A stretch of DNA of 64,000 nt from Bacteroidota bacterium (GCA_016707685.1 JADJHE010000018.1:12145-76144), one strand, 5' to 3'. Shown: positions 8,466-18,181, numbered from the stretch's first letter. Program-made: numbers and translations. Notes: generated by a model not told the origin, from the letters alone.

Positions 8466-10668
8466 TTATTTAATAATCAATTTTGCATTTGCATTAAAAC
8501 TAGGTGAAATTATTCTAGCAAAATAAATTCCAGAAGAAAGTCCATCTAAATTAATTGCTAATTTATTTTTATTTGAATTTTCTGAATAAACAACCTTTCC
8601 TGTTATATCCACTATTTCTAATGAATAAAGCTGATTGTTGTTGTTTAATACAAAATTAAATTCTCCATTACTTGGATTTGGATATACTGAATTAATAATA
8701 CCCTTTACAACATCAACGGATGTTGGAGTACATGCCTCAACAACAATTGAATTAGTAACACTCGCTTGACAAGTATTTACAGCTGTATAAGTATAGGTAA
8801 ACTGCATAAGTACCAACACCTGTAGATGGATTGAATTCATCTGAGACATTTACATTTGAACCAGTATAATCACCACCTGCAGGTAATCCTCCAGTTAAAA
8901 CAAAAGATGCATCTGTATCACAAACAGTATCATTTGTACCTAAACTTAATGTAACAACTGGCGATTGGTTAATTGTTACAGTCAAATCACTTGTTGTTAC
9001 CGCACAACCACCTGTACCAGTGGGTGTAAGCGTTAATACCACTGACCCACTTGTTACATCCGCAGAAGAAGGAATGTAGGTAGCATTTAATAGATTCGGA
9101 TTATTGAATCCACCAGTTGTGCTACTTGTTGACCAAACACCACCTGTTGCACCTGTAACAGAACCATTCAATACTACCAATGAATCGGCAGAACAAACTG
9201 ATTGATTTAAACCAGCAACAGCACTAGCTGCTGCAGTAGTTGTTACATTTAGATTAAATGTTTTATCAGGGCAACCATCTGTATATGACTTAACCACTGT
9301 AACTGTAGTAGCACCCGTAATATTATCGATTGTTACTGTTGGATTAGTAGTTGATCCATTAATCGTTCCTAATGAAGTTGACCAAGATAAGTTTGAAGCG
9401 AATTCTTGGTTAATGCTAAACTGAACACCATTCGAATTTACACAAACCGAAGTTGGTCCAACAACAGGTGTTGTTTCATTACAAAAATGGAATTTAACAT
9501 CATCTATTTTTAGTTCAGAACCATCAACAGATGTTTGCCAACGACCCGATTCAAAAGAAATAAATGCACTGTCAGGAACTTGAAATGAGTTTAACATCAT
9601 TGAACGGAATGTCCAATTTGAGCTTGGTAATAAGTAACTCCAGCTACCTCCAACTTGCCCCACACCCACCTTTGTAAGTGTCACGCCAGCTGAAGCTGTA
9701 TCAACTCCAGGAGTAGTATATTTGTAATAAAATCCGAATGAATTTGGAGTAGAATTCAATTGCATTCCCGGTACTTGTGAGCAAGGACCATTATTAGTAG
9801 GACAATTATAATATCCTAAGGTAGCTTGTCCGATATTTGCATTTGGACTATTTCCAATCGTTCTTAATGACAATGAATACATACCATTAAATGCATCAAT
9901 TGATTTTGCAAACGTATATCCAGGATTACCTTTCAAATCTACTCTCCATGGTGAAGGAACATCTATAGCTGGTATAGATTGCCAAACATCGAATGTGCCA
10001 TTAGGAAAAACATCGGTAGTACCTGTCCAATTAATATTATCTACCTCTATAAAATCTCCCGGAGTACCAAGCTCATTCAACATATCTGCTGCTGCAATAA
10101 TTACAGTGCAAGAATCGGGATTAATAGTTAAGGCAGGTGAAAAAGTATAGGTTGTAGCGGTAAATGAACTTTGCAATCCAGATAATTGATATAAATACGC
10201 TCCAGGAAATATTCCGTTCCCAGCACCAGCAGGATTGCCATTGTTTGTTGGAATAAATGCAATGAAACCAGGAGTTGTTGCTGTTAAATCGTATTTCAAA
10301 TCTAAAGTAGCTCCAGTTAAAGGCTGATTTCCAGGCAATGGAATACCTTGATTAAAACTTCCACCATTCACATTTCCCCATGCAGCAATGCCAGCCAATG
10401 TATCTCCATTTGGTTTCAATTTAGTTTCTACACGCATACCAAAACCTGAAACACCTGGCACTTTTGTAACAGTGAGCATCCCAAATTCATAAAACCCTTC
10501 GGGATTAGTACTCATAAACAATGGTGCAGGTGTTACAACGGGATGTTCGAATGTTGGTAATAGATTCCATGTTTCAAAACTGTTATTCGGAATGGTTTGA
10601 GCATTAGCATCATTAATAATGCTAGCTATCGAAAACACCGATAATAATAGAAGTAATTGTTTTTTCAT
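8466..10668 (-). CDS. Large secreted protein with T9SS sorting domain, frameshifted near the C terminus
   Basis: A signal peptide (MKKQLLLLLSVFSIASIINDANAQ) is followed by two carbohydrate-binding-module-like beta-sandwich regions (NSFETWNLLP... and NGTFDVWQSIPAIDVPSPW...). Then come several Ig/PKD-like adhesin repeats (PTSVCVNSNGVQFSI..., VCSADSLVVLNGSVTGATGGVWS...). The first frame runs off after GVGTYAV near 8803. Dropping one base at about 8801-8806 gives TYAFTYTYTAVNTCQAS and continues to the type A sorting domain SVYPNPSNGEFNFVL...KLIIK at 8466. The full product is about 733 residues, exported and anchored at the surface by the T9SS. Repeats of this kind occur in gliding and adhesion proteins, but the ligand is unknown. 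Confidence 0.78.
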
Positions 10669-10750
10669 GATTTCTTGTTTTATTGTTTAGAGTAAAGGTA
10701 AAACAAGAAGAATTGATTGGAAATGATATTGAACAGTTTTAGGACAAAAA

Positions 10751-10780
10751 ATCCCCTTCCAAAAAGGAAGGGGATTTTTT
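10751..10780. terminator. Bidirectional rho-independent terminator
   Basis: A perfect 10-bp stem ATCCCCTTCC (10751-10760), loop AAAAA, GGAAGGGGAT (10766-10775), with A and T runs on both sides. It terminates the minus-strand major outer-membrane protein gene and insulates the T9SS gene that follows. Confidence 0.9.
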
Positions 10781-10801
10781 ATTTTATGTGTTATCTACTT
10801 A

Positions 10802-11713
10802 CTAGAAGTGGAAAGTTACACGTAATGAAGCTGAACCAGTGTTAGATCCTTGGATACCAAAGATTGTATTTTGGTTGATATCAGTATCAAAACCAAATTT
10901 AGAAGAACCAGCTGTTTCAGTTTCTACTTCCAACTGCTGAGTAGTACCACCGATAGACTCAACTGTTTGTTTTCCTTTACCTGTCATTTGGTAACCAATA
11001 CCCCAACCGTACTCAGCGCCTACAGCGATTTTAGGGAAGATAAAGTATTCAGCACCAATGAAACCACGAACTCCGATTCCGAAAGTCATACCTGATTTAG
11101 TTTTAGTAACACGTGCAGCATTACCATAAGAATCAGTTGTGATGTTTGCACCAAAGTTAGTAGAGTTACCAACAGTAACAACTGGAGCTGTTGTAGCTAA
11201 AGCATTTCCATAAGTGTATTTAGTTCCTGTAGAAGAGATCCAAATCATCGCATCAGCACCATAGTAACCTTGCAAACGAGTTTTACCTCTACGGAATTCT
11301 TTACCAACACCGATACCAATTTTAGTGTTTTTTGAAGCAAATTTGTCTTCAACCATTGTTGGAGCAGCAGGATAAACTGGAGCAGTTGTAACTGTTGCAT
11401 CACCAATCATAGCTTTAGTAGTTTGGTTAGTGAAACCTAAACGTACCAATACACGGTAAGCTGATTTTTCATCGATAAACTTTTTACCAACGATAGTTTG
11501 GTTACCATTTAAAAAACCTGCACCTGGAGCAGCGTTGAATGCTGAACCGTTAAAAGCATTACCTACAAATTGGAAAATAGGATCTGCATTCATGCTGATA
11601 GCCCAATCTTCTGCTTCTGGTAAAATAGGTTCACCTTTTTTAGATGTTAAATCTTGCGCGAAAGCACTTGATACGCCAAATGCTAAAGCAATCATAAAAA
11701 CTGATTTTTTCAT
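10802..11713 (-). CDS. Abundant outer-membrane beta-barrel protein
   Basis: A 303-residue protein with a clean signal peptide (MKKSVFMIALAFGVSSAFAQ) and a barrel with Gly/Tyr-rich strands (IGIGVGKEFRRGKTRLQGYYGADA, GIGVRGFIGAEYFIFPKIAVGAEYGWGIGYQ). It ends in SLRVTFHF, an aromatic barrel-assembly signal. Codon choice is noticeably more restricted than in neighbours (GGT, AAC, GTA and CGT/CGA recur), as in highly expressed genes. It has a good Bacteroidota promoter upstream and a strong terminator downstream, so it is a monocistronic, abundant porin-like or structural protein. No OmpA peptidoglycan-binding domain is present. Substrate unknown. Confidence 0.78.
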   Translation of the reverse strand: MKKSVFMIALAFGVSSAFAQDLTSKKGEPILPEAEDWAISMNADPIFQFVGNAFNGSAFNAAPGAGFLNGNQTIVGKKFIDEKSAYRVLVRLGFTNQTTKAMIGDATVTTAPVYPAAPTMVEDKFASKNTKIGIGVGKEFRRGKTRLQGYYGADAMIWISSTGTKYTYGNALATTAPVVTVGNSTNFGANITTDSYGNAARVTKTKSGMTFGIGVRGFIGAEYFIFPKIAVGAEYGWGIGYQMTGKGKQTVESIGGTTQQLEVETETAGSSKFGFDTDINQNTIFGIQGSNTGSASLRVTFHF

Positions 11714-11760
11714 AGTTTTTGTTGTTTAGTATAAATTATTTAGTTTAATAATTAACGGGA

Positions 11761-11790
11761 CAAAGGTACGAACATTTTTATTAATTGCAA
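11761..11790 (-). promoter_or_regulatory. Bacteroidota-type promoter
   Basis: On the minus strand, TTGC (11787-11790) and TACCTTTG (11761-11768) are separated by 18 bases, matching the -33/-7 pattern of the Bacteroidota primary sigma factor. The site faces the abundant barrel-protein gene about 48 bases downstream. Confidence 0.7.
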
Positions 11791-11834
11791 GTTATTAACA
11801 ATTTATTTGTTATTAACGTACAATTGTTAATAAC

Positions 11835-12488
11835 CTACCCCTTCCCCCACTCTTTATCTTCCAATAAGGGCACGAATTTGAACGCTCCAAACTCTTCTTT
11901 TTCGAACTTATTAACAGCGGTCTTCCTAAGTAAAGTCATTGTTTGAACAGCATCTCCAATCGGAATCACCATCACTCCACCAACATTTAATTGTTCCAAT
12001 AATGCTTTAGGGATTTCTGGCGCTCCTGCCGTAATTAATATTTTATCGAATGGAGCAAATGCTGGCAATCCTTTATATCCATCACCATAGAAAAACTTGG
12101 CTTCGTAGCCAATACTAGGTAAAAAAAGCTTCGTTTTATCAAAAAGTGCCTTTTGGCGTTCAATCGTATACACTTTAACTCCCATTTCGAGCAACACAGC
12201 TGTTTGATACCCAGAACCAGTACCAATCTCCAACACTTTATCCCCTTTTTTTAGCTGTAATAATTCGGTTTGAAATGCAACTGTATGTGGACGAGAAATC
12301 GTTTGCCCTTCTCCAATAGGAAATGCAATATCCTCATATGCTCTTTCAATAAAGGCATTATCCAAAAAAAGATGACGAGGCACCGTTTCAATTGCTTTTA
12401 GTACCTCTAAATTCGTGATTCCTTTGTCTTTTAATTGGAGTGCTAGTTGTCTGCGCAGGCCTTTATGACGGTATGTATCGTTTTGCAT
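11835..12488 (-). CDS. pcm: Protein-L-isoaspartate O-methyltransferase
   Basis: A 217-residue protein of standard length. It has the PCMT signature with ETVPRHLFLDNAFIERAYED (residues 34-53), the substrate segment GEGQTISRPHTVAFQTELL (59-77) and SAM motif I VLEIGTGSGYQTAVL (85-99). KILITAGAPEIPKALLEQL and GGVMVIPIG follow near the C terminus. The enzyme methylates isoaspartyl residues in aged proteins, starting their repair in the cytosol, with SAM as donor. It stands alone between a barrel-protein gene and a divergent oxidoreductase gene. Confidence 0.95.
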   Translation of the reverse strand: MQNDTYRHKGLRRQLALQLKDKGITNLEVLKAIETVPRHLFLDNAFIERAYEDIAFPIGEGQTISRPHTVAFQTELLQLKKGDKVLEIGTGSGYQTAVLLEMGVKVYTIERQKALFDKTKLFLPSIGYEAKFFYGDGYKGLPAFAPFDKILITAGAPEIPKALLEQLNVGGVMVIPIGDAVQTMTLLRKTAVNKFEKEEFGAFKFVPLLEDKEWGKG

Positions 12489-12568
12489 AGTCTTATTTCG
12501 ATTACAAAATTAACATTTACCTCTTCATAATTAAGAGTTATTTTTCAAAAACACTGTGTGGAAAAAAG

Positions 12569-12576
12569 TATTTTTG
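12569..12576 (+). promoter_or_regulatory. Putative -7 promoter element (TATTTTTG)
   Basis: TATTTTTG fits TAnnTTTG and lies 19 bases before the ATG of the Gfo/Idh/MocA gene. The -33 region is only a T run. Confidence 0.45.
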
Positions 12577-12595
12577 TTGAAACATACATATATAT

Positions 12596-13585
12596 ATGAT
12601 AAAAATAGGAGTTCTTGGAGCAGGCCACTTGGGCAAAATACACATTCGTTTATTAAAAGAAATTGATAAATTTCAATTAGTTGGTTTTTACGATGCGAAT
12701 CCTGAATCGGCAAAACTTGTAGAAGAAGAGTTTGGAATAAAAAGCTTTGCAACGATTGACGAACTGCTGAATGAGGTTGATGCCGTTGATATTGTAACTC
12801 CTACCGTTACCCACTATGAATGTGCATCTAAGGCCATCAAAAAGTCGAAGCATCTTTTTGTTGAAAAGCCTGTAACCAACACCATAGAAGAAGCAAAGAG
12901 TTTAATGGGCTTGGCTAAAGAAGCCAATGTGAAAGTACAAGTAGGACATGTAGAACGTTTTAATCCTGCATTTATAGCTGGTCAGTCATTTTGCTCAAAC
13001 CCCATGTTTATTGAAACACATCGATTAGCACAATTTAATCCTCGTGGAACAGATGTATCGGTAGTTCTGGATTTAATGATTCACGACATTGACATAATAT
13101 TAAGCGTTGTTAAATCGAATATCAAACGAATAAGTGCAAGCGGTGTAGCGGTTGTAAGTGAAAGTCCAGATATTAGTAATGCCCGAATAGAATTCGATAA
13201 TGGCTGCGTTGCTAACCTCACAGCAAGTCGAATTTCCCTTAAAAACATGCGCAAATCACGATTTTTTCAAAAGGATGCCTATATTTCTATTGATTTCTTG
13301 GATAAAAAAGTAGATGTAATACGATTAAAGAATGTAGAAGGCGAAACAGATCCATTGGCAGTAACGATAGATTTGGGCAAAGACAAGGGTTCTAAACAAA
13401 TTTATTTTGAAAATCCAACAATTTTACCAACCAACGCAATAAAAATGGAACTGGAAGCGTTTGCTGATTCAATAATCAGCAATACTACTCCATTAGTGAG
13501 TATTGATGATGGCTACAAAGCTTTAGATGTTGCTTACAAAATTATTGATAAAATGAAAGTAACGTCTACCTTTGTAAACGAATGA
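12596..13585 (+). CDS. Gfo/Idh/MocA family NAD(P)-dependent oxidoreductase
   Basis: A 329-residue enzyme with an N-terminal dinucleotide fold (IKIGVLGAGHLGKIHIRLL, residues 2-20) and the conserved FVEKPVTNTIEEAKSLM segment, whose Lys-Pro takes part in cofactor and sugar binding. The second domain includes VQVGHVERFNPAF and DLMIHDIDIIL, where the His of HDID is the family's usual catalytic-site residue. Members oxidise or reduce sugars and related compounds. The next genes are a lipoprotein and a polyprenyl-phosphate sugar transferase in the same direction, so a role in making a sugar precursor for surface polysaccharide is plausible but not shown. Confidence 0.88.
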   Translation: MIKIGVLGAGHLGKIHIRLLKEIDKFQLVGFYDANPESAKLVEEEFGIKSFATIDELLNEVDAVDIVTPTVTHYECASKAIKKSKHLFVEKPVTNTIEEAKSLMGLAKEANVKVQVGHVERFNPAFIAGQSFCSNPMFIETHRLAQFNPRGTDVSVVLDLMIHDIDIILSVVKSNIKRISASGVAVVSESPDISNARIEFDNGCVANLTASRISLKNMRKSRFFQKDAYISIDFLDKKVDVIRLKNVEGETDPLAVTIDLGKDKGSKQIYFENPTILPTNAIKMELEAFADSIISNTTPLVSIDDGYKALDVAYKIIDKMKVTSTFVNE

Positions 13586-13595
13586 TAAAAACTGA

Positions 13596-14495
13596 TTGAT
13601 GAACCATTTTTATAAACTTTTTTTTGTTCTTAGTACTTCTGTATTAATGAACTCCTGTAATATCATTAATCCTGCAGAACCTATTCCTGCCTATATTTAT
13701 ATAGACAAAATTGAATTGATGGCAATTGCAGGAGAGGGAACTAGTTCCAGTAAAATTGCAGATGCATGGGTGTATATTGACGAGCAATTAATTGGCTGCT
13801 TTGAACTACCTGTAACATTTCCGGTACTTCAAGAAGGTGTTCATACCTTAAAAATACGCCCAGGAATTAAAGTGAATGGAATTTCAGCTACACGATCACC
13901 TTATCCATTTTACGACTTCTATGTGCAATCCATAACATTGTCGAAAGGAGTAAAACAAAACATTACTCCTGTTGTAAAATACCTTACAAGTGCAAACTTT
14001 GCTGGCATGGAAGATTTTGAAGCTAGCACAGGAACGATATTATACGACAGCCCTTCTGGCACCGACACCAGCTTATATGTTACCACCAATCCCAACGAAG
14101 TTTTCGAAGGTGTAAAGTCTGGAATTGCCTACACGGATGCAACACGAACACTTTTTGAATGTGTTTCCGACCCCAATATGTTATATACACTTCCTAAAAA
14201 TGGCTCACCTGTTTTTTTGGAATTTAACTATAAAGCAAATTCTAACTTTGCTGTTGGCTTATTTTGCCACACTGTAATAGGAAGCACAACAACAAATACA
14301 GTTAAAATTAAGACACTTGATTTTAATGCAAGTACATCTTGGAATAAAGCGTATGTCTATTTAACACCAACAATTGGAGCGTCAGGAAACGCCAATCAAT
14401 TTAAATATTTTATTGGCATGTTAAACTCATCGAGTTCTGGAGCTATAAAAACATTTATCGTAAATCACGATTACGTGAAGTTGGTCAAACATTAA
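13596..14495 (+). CDS. Secreted lipoprotein of unknown function (C terminus probably chimeric)
   Basis: The lipoprotein signal ends MNSC, with the modified Cys at residue 21. The body is beta-rich: an N-terminal module (YIYIDKIELMAIAGEGTSSSKIADAWVYID, ELPVTFPVLQEGVHTLKIRPG) followed by a jelly-roll-like module (NFAGMEDFEASTGTI, GSPVFLEFNYKANSNFAVGL). I recognise no named family with confidence. The last 20-30 codons are doubtful. From about 14435 the same bases, read in another frame, encode conserved residues of the next gene's sugar transferase, so the true C terminus may be missing and the last residues may be read-through of unrelated sequence. Confidence 0.7.
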   Translation: MMNHFYKLFFVLSTSVLMNSCNIINPAEPIPAYIYIDKIELMAIAGEGTSSSKIADAWVYIDEQLIGCFELPVTFPVLQEGVHTLKIRPGIKVNGISATRSPYPFYDFYVQSITLSKGVKQNITPVVKYLTSANFAGMEDFEASTGTILYDSPSGTDTSLYVTTNPNEVFEGVKSGIAYTDATRTLFECVSDPNMLYTLPKNGSPVFLEFNYKANSNFAVGLFCHTVIGSTTTNTVKIKTLDFNASTSWNKAYVYLTPTIGASGNANQFKYFIGMLNSSSSGAIKTFIVNHDYVKLVKH

Positions 14496-15655
14496 TGCTT
14501 TCTATAATTGGAGCATTGTCAATTTTTTTTACACTCCTACTCGATGATGAAATCGTTTCGTATAAAAACTACTATCAAAGTATTTTAGCCTTACTAACAC
14601 TTCATTTTTTCATCACTGCATCCTTACGTTTTATTTTATCCAGCATCACCAATTCACGTATTCACAGACGAATTATTGGTTTCAACACACTACTTGTAGG
14701 TAGTAATGCAAATGCCATTCGTTTATACAATGAGATGGAAAATTTGCATAAATCCTCTGGAAATAAATTCGTTGGATTTGTACACATCGATAATAAAAAT
14801 GGCTTTTCTAATGAATTAAAAAAGAGTATTCCACATATAGGAGAATTGGATGATTTAAAACGAATAATTACCGACTATGAAATAGAAGAAGTAATTATTG
14901 CTATTGAATCGTATGAGCACGACAATCTTGGAAAAATTGTAAACGAATTGGATTACAGAGGTATCATCATCAAAGTAATACCCGACATGTATGATATTTT
15001 ATCTGGATCTGTAAAAATGACGTCCATCTTTGGAGCTCCTTTGATTGAAATATCGAGAGAAATAATGCCTGCATGGGAGCAATCATTAAAACGAATTTTT
15101 GATATTGTTATTTCTCTTTTTGTATTGATATCATTTAGTTGGTTGTATTTAATTGTATCCCTTGCTGTAAAATTAAACTCGAAAGGACCTATTTTTTATA
15201 GCCACGAGCGTATTGGTTGGCATGGTAAACCCTTTATGATTCATAAGTTCCGATCGATGTATACGGATGCTGAAAAAATGGGGCCAGCACTATCAAGTAA
15301 GCATGACCCACGCATTACTCCGCTGGGAAGATTTTTGAGAAAGGTTCGTTTAGATGAAATCCCCCAATTTTACAATGTATTGATTGGCGAAATGAGTATT
15401 GTTGGACCTCGTCCAGAACGCCAATTTTTTATTGATCAAATCGTTCAAAAAGCACCACATTATAAACACTTGCATAAAGTCCGTCCAGGTATTACCTCTT
15501 GGGGACAAGTAAAATACGGCTATGCCGAAAATGTAGACCAAATGGTAGAGCGTTTAAAATACGACATCCTTTATTTGGAAAACATGAGCTTAGCAGTGGA
15601 TATTAAAATTCTTATCTATACAGCCCTTATTGTATTGCAAGGAAGAGGTAAATAA
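14495..15655 (+). CDS. Polyprenyl-phosphate sugar-1-phosphate transferase (WcaJ/WbaP type), N-terminally truncated
   Basis: The C-terminal catalytic domain is complete: a membrane-associated helix (KRIFDIVISLFVLISFSWLYLIV), GPIFYSHERIGWHGKPFMIHKFRSM, PRITPLGRFLRKVRLDEIPQFYNVL, GEMSIVGPRPER and RPGITSWGQVKYGY, with the DE pair and PRPER of the family. The enzyme transfers a sugar-1-phosphate to undecaprenyl phosphate at the inner membrane, starting a repeat unit of capsule or exopolysaccharide. A CoA-binding-like domain precedes it. Full-length relatives carry about 75 more N-terminal residues with transmembrane helices. Here the frame is open upstream of the ATG and reads YKNIYRKSRLREVGQTL, matching family sequence, but has no start before a stop at 14402. 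The 5' end is therefore lost. Confidence 0.85.
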   Translation: MLSIIGALSIFFTLLLDDEIVSYKNYYQSILALLTLHFFITASLRFILSSITNSRIHRRIIGFNTLLVGSNANAIRLYNEMENLHKSSGNKFVGFVHIDNKNGFSNELKKSIPHIGELDDLKRIITDYEIEEVIIAIESYEHDNLGKIVNELDYRGIIIKVIPDMYDILSGSVKMTSIFGAPLIEISREIMPAWEQSLKRIFDIVISLFVLISFSWLYLIVSLAVKLNSKGPIFYSHERIGWHGKPFMIHKFRSMYTDAEKMGPALSSKHDPRITPLGRFLRKVRLDEIPQFYNVLIGEMSIVGPRPERQFFIDQIVQKAPHYKHLHKVRPGITSWGQVKYGYAENVDQMVERLKYDILYLENMSLAVDIKILIYTALIVLQGRGK

Positions 15656-15762
15656 TACCTACCAAAATTTATCTGACTACTTCAAATTAATTCGATTTAG
15701 CATTCCTTTTTTTTTAATTTTACAACACCAATTGAAAACGTATAATCATTAATTTAACGACT

Positions 15763-16653
15763 ATGAAAAATATTGCCGTAATAGGATCAGGAACTATGGG
15801 AAATGGAATTGCCCACACATTTGCACAATTTGGTTACAATGTTTCATTAATTGATATTTCTCAGCCTGCATTAGATAAAGCACTAGCAACAATTGCTAAA
15901 AACTTGGATCGTATTGTTGCAAAAGGTGCAATTACTGAAGCCGACAAAGCGCAAACATTAAAAAACATTACTACTTATACTGTAATGGCTGATGGTGTTA
16001 AAAATGCTGATTTAGTGGTAGAGGCAGCGACAGAAAACGTAGAAATCAAATTAAATATTTTCAGAGAATTGGATAAAATCTGTCCTGCGAATACTATATT
16101 GGCTAGCAATACTTCTTCTATCTCCATTACAAAAATTGGTTCGGTAACAAAGCGTGCCGATAAAGTAATTGGAATGCATTTTATGAATCCTGTTCCTGTA
16201 ATGAAATTAGTAGAAGTAATTAGAGGTTATTCAACTTCTGATGAAGTAACCAATTTGATTATGGAAACTTCAAAAAAACTAAGCAAAATCCCTGTTGAAG
16301 TAAATGACTATCCAGGATTTGTGGCAAACAAAATCCTAATGCCAATGATTAATGAAGCCATTATTACATTGCATGAAGGCACAGCAGGTGTTGAAGAAAT
16401 TGACACGGTGATGAAACTAGGTATGGCGCATCCGATGGGGCCATTGCAATTAGCTGATTTTATAGGATTGGATGTTTGTTTGTCGATTTTACGTGTACTG
16501 CAAGATGGTTATGGTAATCCCAAATATGCTCCATGTCCGTTATTAGTAAACATGGTAACTGCAGGTCATTTAGGTGCTAAATCGGGACAAGGATTTTACA
16601 AATACACTGCTGGCTCAAAAGACTTGGTAGTTGCTGATAGCTTCAAAAAATAA
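15763..16653 (+). CDS. hbd: 3-hydroxybutyryl-CoA dehydrogenase
   Basis: A 296-residue protein with the NAD-binding motif IAVIGSGTMGNGIAHTFAQ (residues 4-22), ASNTSSISIT (114-123), the catalytic His in GMHFMNPVPVM (His139) and VNDYPGFVANKILMPMINEA, where the Asn completes the active site. The C-terminal dimerisation domain carries GMAHPMGPLQLADFIGLDV. It oxidises (S)-3-hydroxyacyl-CoA to 3-oxoacyl-CoA, or the reverse, in fatty acid or butanoate metabolism. It is a stand-alone enzyme, not fused to an enoyl-CoA hydratase. A terminator follows directly. Confidence 0.93.
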   Translation: MKNIAVIGSGTMGNGIAHTFAQFGYNVSLIDISQPALDKALATIAKNLDRIVAKGAITEADKAQTLKNITTYTVMADGVKNADLVVEAATENVEIKLNIFRELDKICPANTILASNTSSISITKIGSVTKRADKVIGMHFMNPVPVMKLVEVIRGYSTSDEVTNLIMETSKKLSKIPVEVNDYPGFVANKILMPMINEAIITLHEGTAGVEEIDTVMKLGMAHPMGPLQLADFIGLDVCLSILRVLQDGYGNPKYAPCPLLVNMVTAGHLGAKSGQGFYKYTAGSKDLVVADSFKK

Positions 16654-16674
16654 ACGTATTAATTATACAACAAT

Positions 16675-16717
16675 GCCGTACAATTTGTGTTTATAATTGT
16701 ACGGCTTATTTTTTTAC
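16675..16717 (+). terminator. Rho-independent terminator
   Basis: The arms GCCGTACAATT (16675-16685) and AATTGTACGGC (16695-16705) form an 11-bp stem with a 9-base loop, followed by TTATTTTTTT. It closes the hbd transcript just before the next gene. Confidence 0.88.
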
Positions 16718-16721
16718 ACAA

Positions 16722-17645
16722 ATGAAAACAACAAAACTACATCTCTTCACTATTGCATTGTTATTCGGCCTGCATGCTTCTGGATTTGCCCAAGGATGTA
16801 GTGATGCGGGATTTTGTACTGCTGAAAGTTACAAACCACAAACGATGAAATCCGATTCAGCAGAAGTTATTCATAAAAATGTTTTTAAAATTGGATTTTC
16901 CAATGGTAAGGCTGATCGAAATATAGATATAGTAGGAATGAGTATTGAGTACTCTCGAATTTTCACAAAAAAAATCGGGCTTAACTTAAAACTAACAGGC
17001 TTGTCTCAATCAGGCAAGGAATATAAAGCATTGGGATTATCTGATTTATATATCAATGGTAATTATTCTCTAGCAAAACCAGTTACAATCTCTGCTGGGG
17101 TAAAGCTACCTTTCACAGCTGGCAATGAAAAAAAGGGAACAATTCCTTTGCCTATGGATTATCAAACAAGTTTAGGAACCATTGATTTGATAGCAGGAAT
17201 TAGTTACACTATTAAAAATTTGAAGCTTGTTGCTGCAATCCAACAACCAATTAGTCAAAATAAAAATGCATTTCTTCAAACCAATCACGATAGCACAAGT
17301 GAATTTTATTCTTTTAACTCCACAAATCAATACATCAGAAAAGGAGATGTTTTATTGCGAATAGCCTATTCAATAAATGCAGGAAAAAAATTGAGTATAA
17401 CACCTAGCCTTTTGCCAATATACCATTTAGGAAATGATAGTTACACCGACTCTTCGGGTATTAAAACAGCCATCATTGGTTCACAGGGATTGACATTTAA
17501 TGGAAATCTTTTTGTTGAATATAGTATTAACAAACAAAACGTTATTGAATTAAGTTTTGGTACACCTTTCATTACTCGAAAAGTACGACCTGATGGTCTG
17601 ACAAGAAAGTATGTTATAGCACTCGAATATAAAATCTACTTCTAA
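16722..17645 (+). CDS. Putative outer-membrane beta-barrel protein
   Basis: A signal peptide ends GFAQ, followed by a Cys-containing segment GCSDAGFCTAESYKPQ and then about 260 residues of amphipathic strands (VFKIGFSNGKADRNIDIVGM, KKIGLNLKLTGLSQSGKEYK, PVTISAGVKLPFTAGNE). It ends YVIALEYKIYF, a typical aromatic C-terminal strand. This resembles single-barrel Bacteroidota proteins annotated only as hypothetical or transporter-like. I cannot name a substrate. The gene starts only 17 bases after the hbd terminator stem, so its promoter must lie within or just after that region, or some read-through occurs. Confidence 0.65.
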   Translation: MKTTKLHLFTIALLFGLHASGFAQGCSDAGFCTAESYKPQTMKSDSAEVIHKNVFKIGFSNGKADRNIDIVGMSIEYSRIFTKKIGLNLKLTGLSQSGKEYKALGLSDLYINGNYSLAKPVTISAGVKLPFTAGNEKKGTIPLPMDYQTSLGTIDLIAGISYTIKNLKLVAAIQQPISQNKNAFLQTNHDSTSEFYSFNSTNQYIRKGDVLLRIAYSINAGKKLSITPSLLPIYHLGNDSYTDSSGIKTAIIGSQGLTFNGNLFVEYSINKQNVIELSFGTPFITRKVRPDGLTRKYVIALEYKIYF

Positions 17646-17681
17646 AAAAAAGCCGAAACAATTATGTTTCGGCTTTTTTTA
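17646..17681. terminator. Bidirectional rho-independent terminator
   Basis: The stem AGCCGAAACA (17651-17660), loop ATTA and TGTTTCGGCT (17665-17674) has A and T runs on either side. It separates the convergent barrel and peroxiredoxin genes. Confidence 0.9.
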
Positions 17682-17710
17682 TGTAGCATTGATTTGAGAT
17701 AAACGTGCAA

Positions 17711-18181
17711 TTAACTTAATTTTGATAATACTTCTTTGATTGCAATAAAGTTCGGTTGTTCACCTGCATTCTCTAATACTTCAGCATACTGAACAATACC
17801 ATCTTTATCAATTACAAACGCAGAACGCTTAGAAACGCCTTTCATTCCCAAAACAAACTCGGGATACAACGAACCGTATGCAGTTGATACTTCTTTGTTA
17901 AAATCGGATAACAAAGGAAAATTTAAACGTTGTTCTTCTTTGAATTTACCCAATGTAAATAATGAATCAACAGAGATTCCAAACACTTGTGCATTTGCAT
18001 TGTTGTAGCTTGCAATATCATCACGTGTTGCACACAATTCAGCTGTGCACGTACTTGTAAATGCTAATGGAAAGAACAACAAAACAACATTCTTCCCTTT
18101 ATACTCTTCCAAACTAGTAGCTTTTTTTTCAGTATCATTTAATGTAAATGATGGCGCTTTTTGACCAATTTCTATTTTCAT
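17711..18181 (-). CDS. Peroxiredoxin (AhpE/BCP-like, thiol peroxidase)
   Basis: A 156-residue thioredoxin-fold protein. The peroxidatic Cys45 sits in PLAFTSTCTAELC, fitting the PxxxTxxC motif, and a second Cys at residue 50 could be the resolving Cys. Further blocks are DDIASYNNANAQVFGISVDS, NFPLLSDFNKEVSTAYG and KRSAFVIDKDGIVQYAEV. The protein reduces hydrogen peroxide and alkyl hydroperoxides in the cytosol with electrons from thioredoxin or a similar donor. The sequence is closer to AhpE-type than to classical E. coli BCP, and the exact subgroup is uncertain. Confidence 0.9.
   Translation of the reverse strand: MKIEIGQKAPSFTLNDTEKKATSLEEYKGKNVVLLFFPLAFTSTCTAELCATRDDIASYNNANAQVFGISVDSLFTLGKFKEEQRLNFPLLSDFNKEVSTAYGSLYPEFVLGMKGVSKRSAFVIDKDGIVQYAEVLENAGEQPNFIAIKEVLSKLS

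Noticed and set aside
14402..14500. Insertion sequence as the cause of the lipoprotein-transferase junction
   Set aside because: No transposase, terminal inverted repeat or target duplication is visible, so a simple deletion is more likely.
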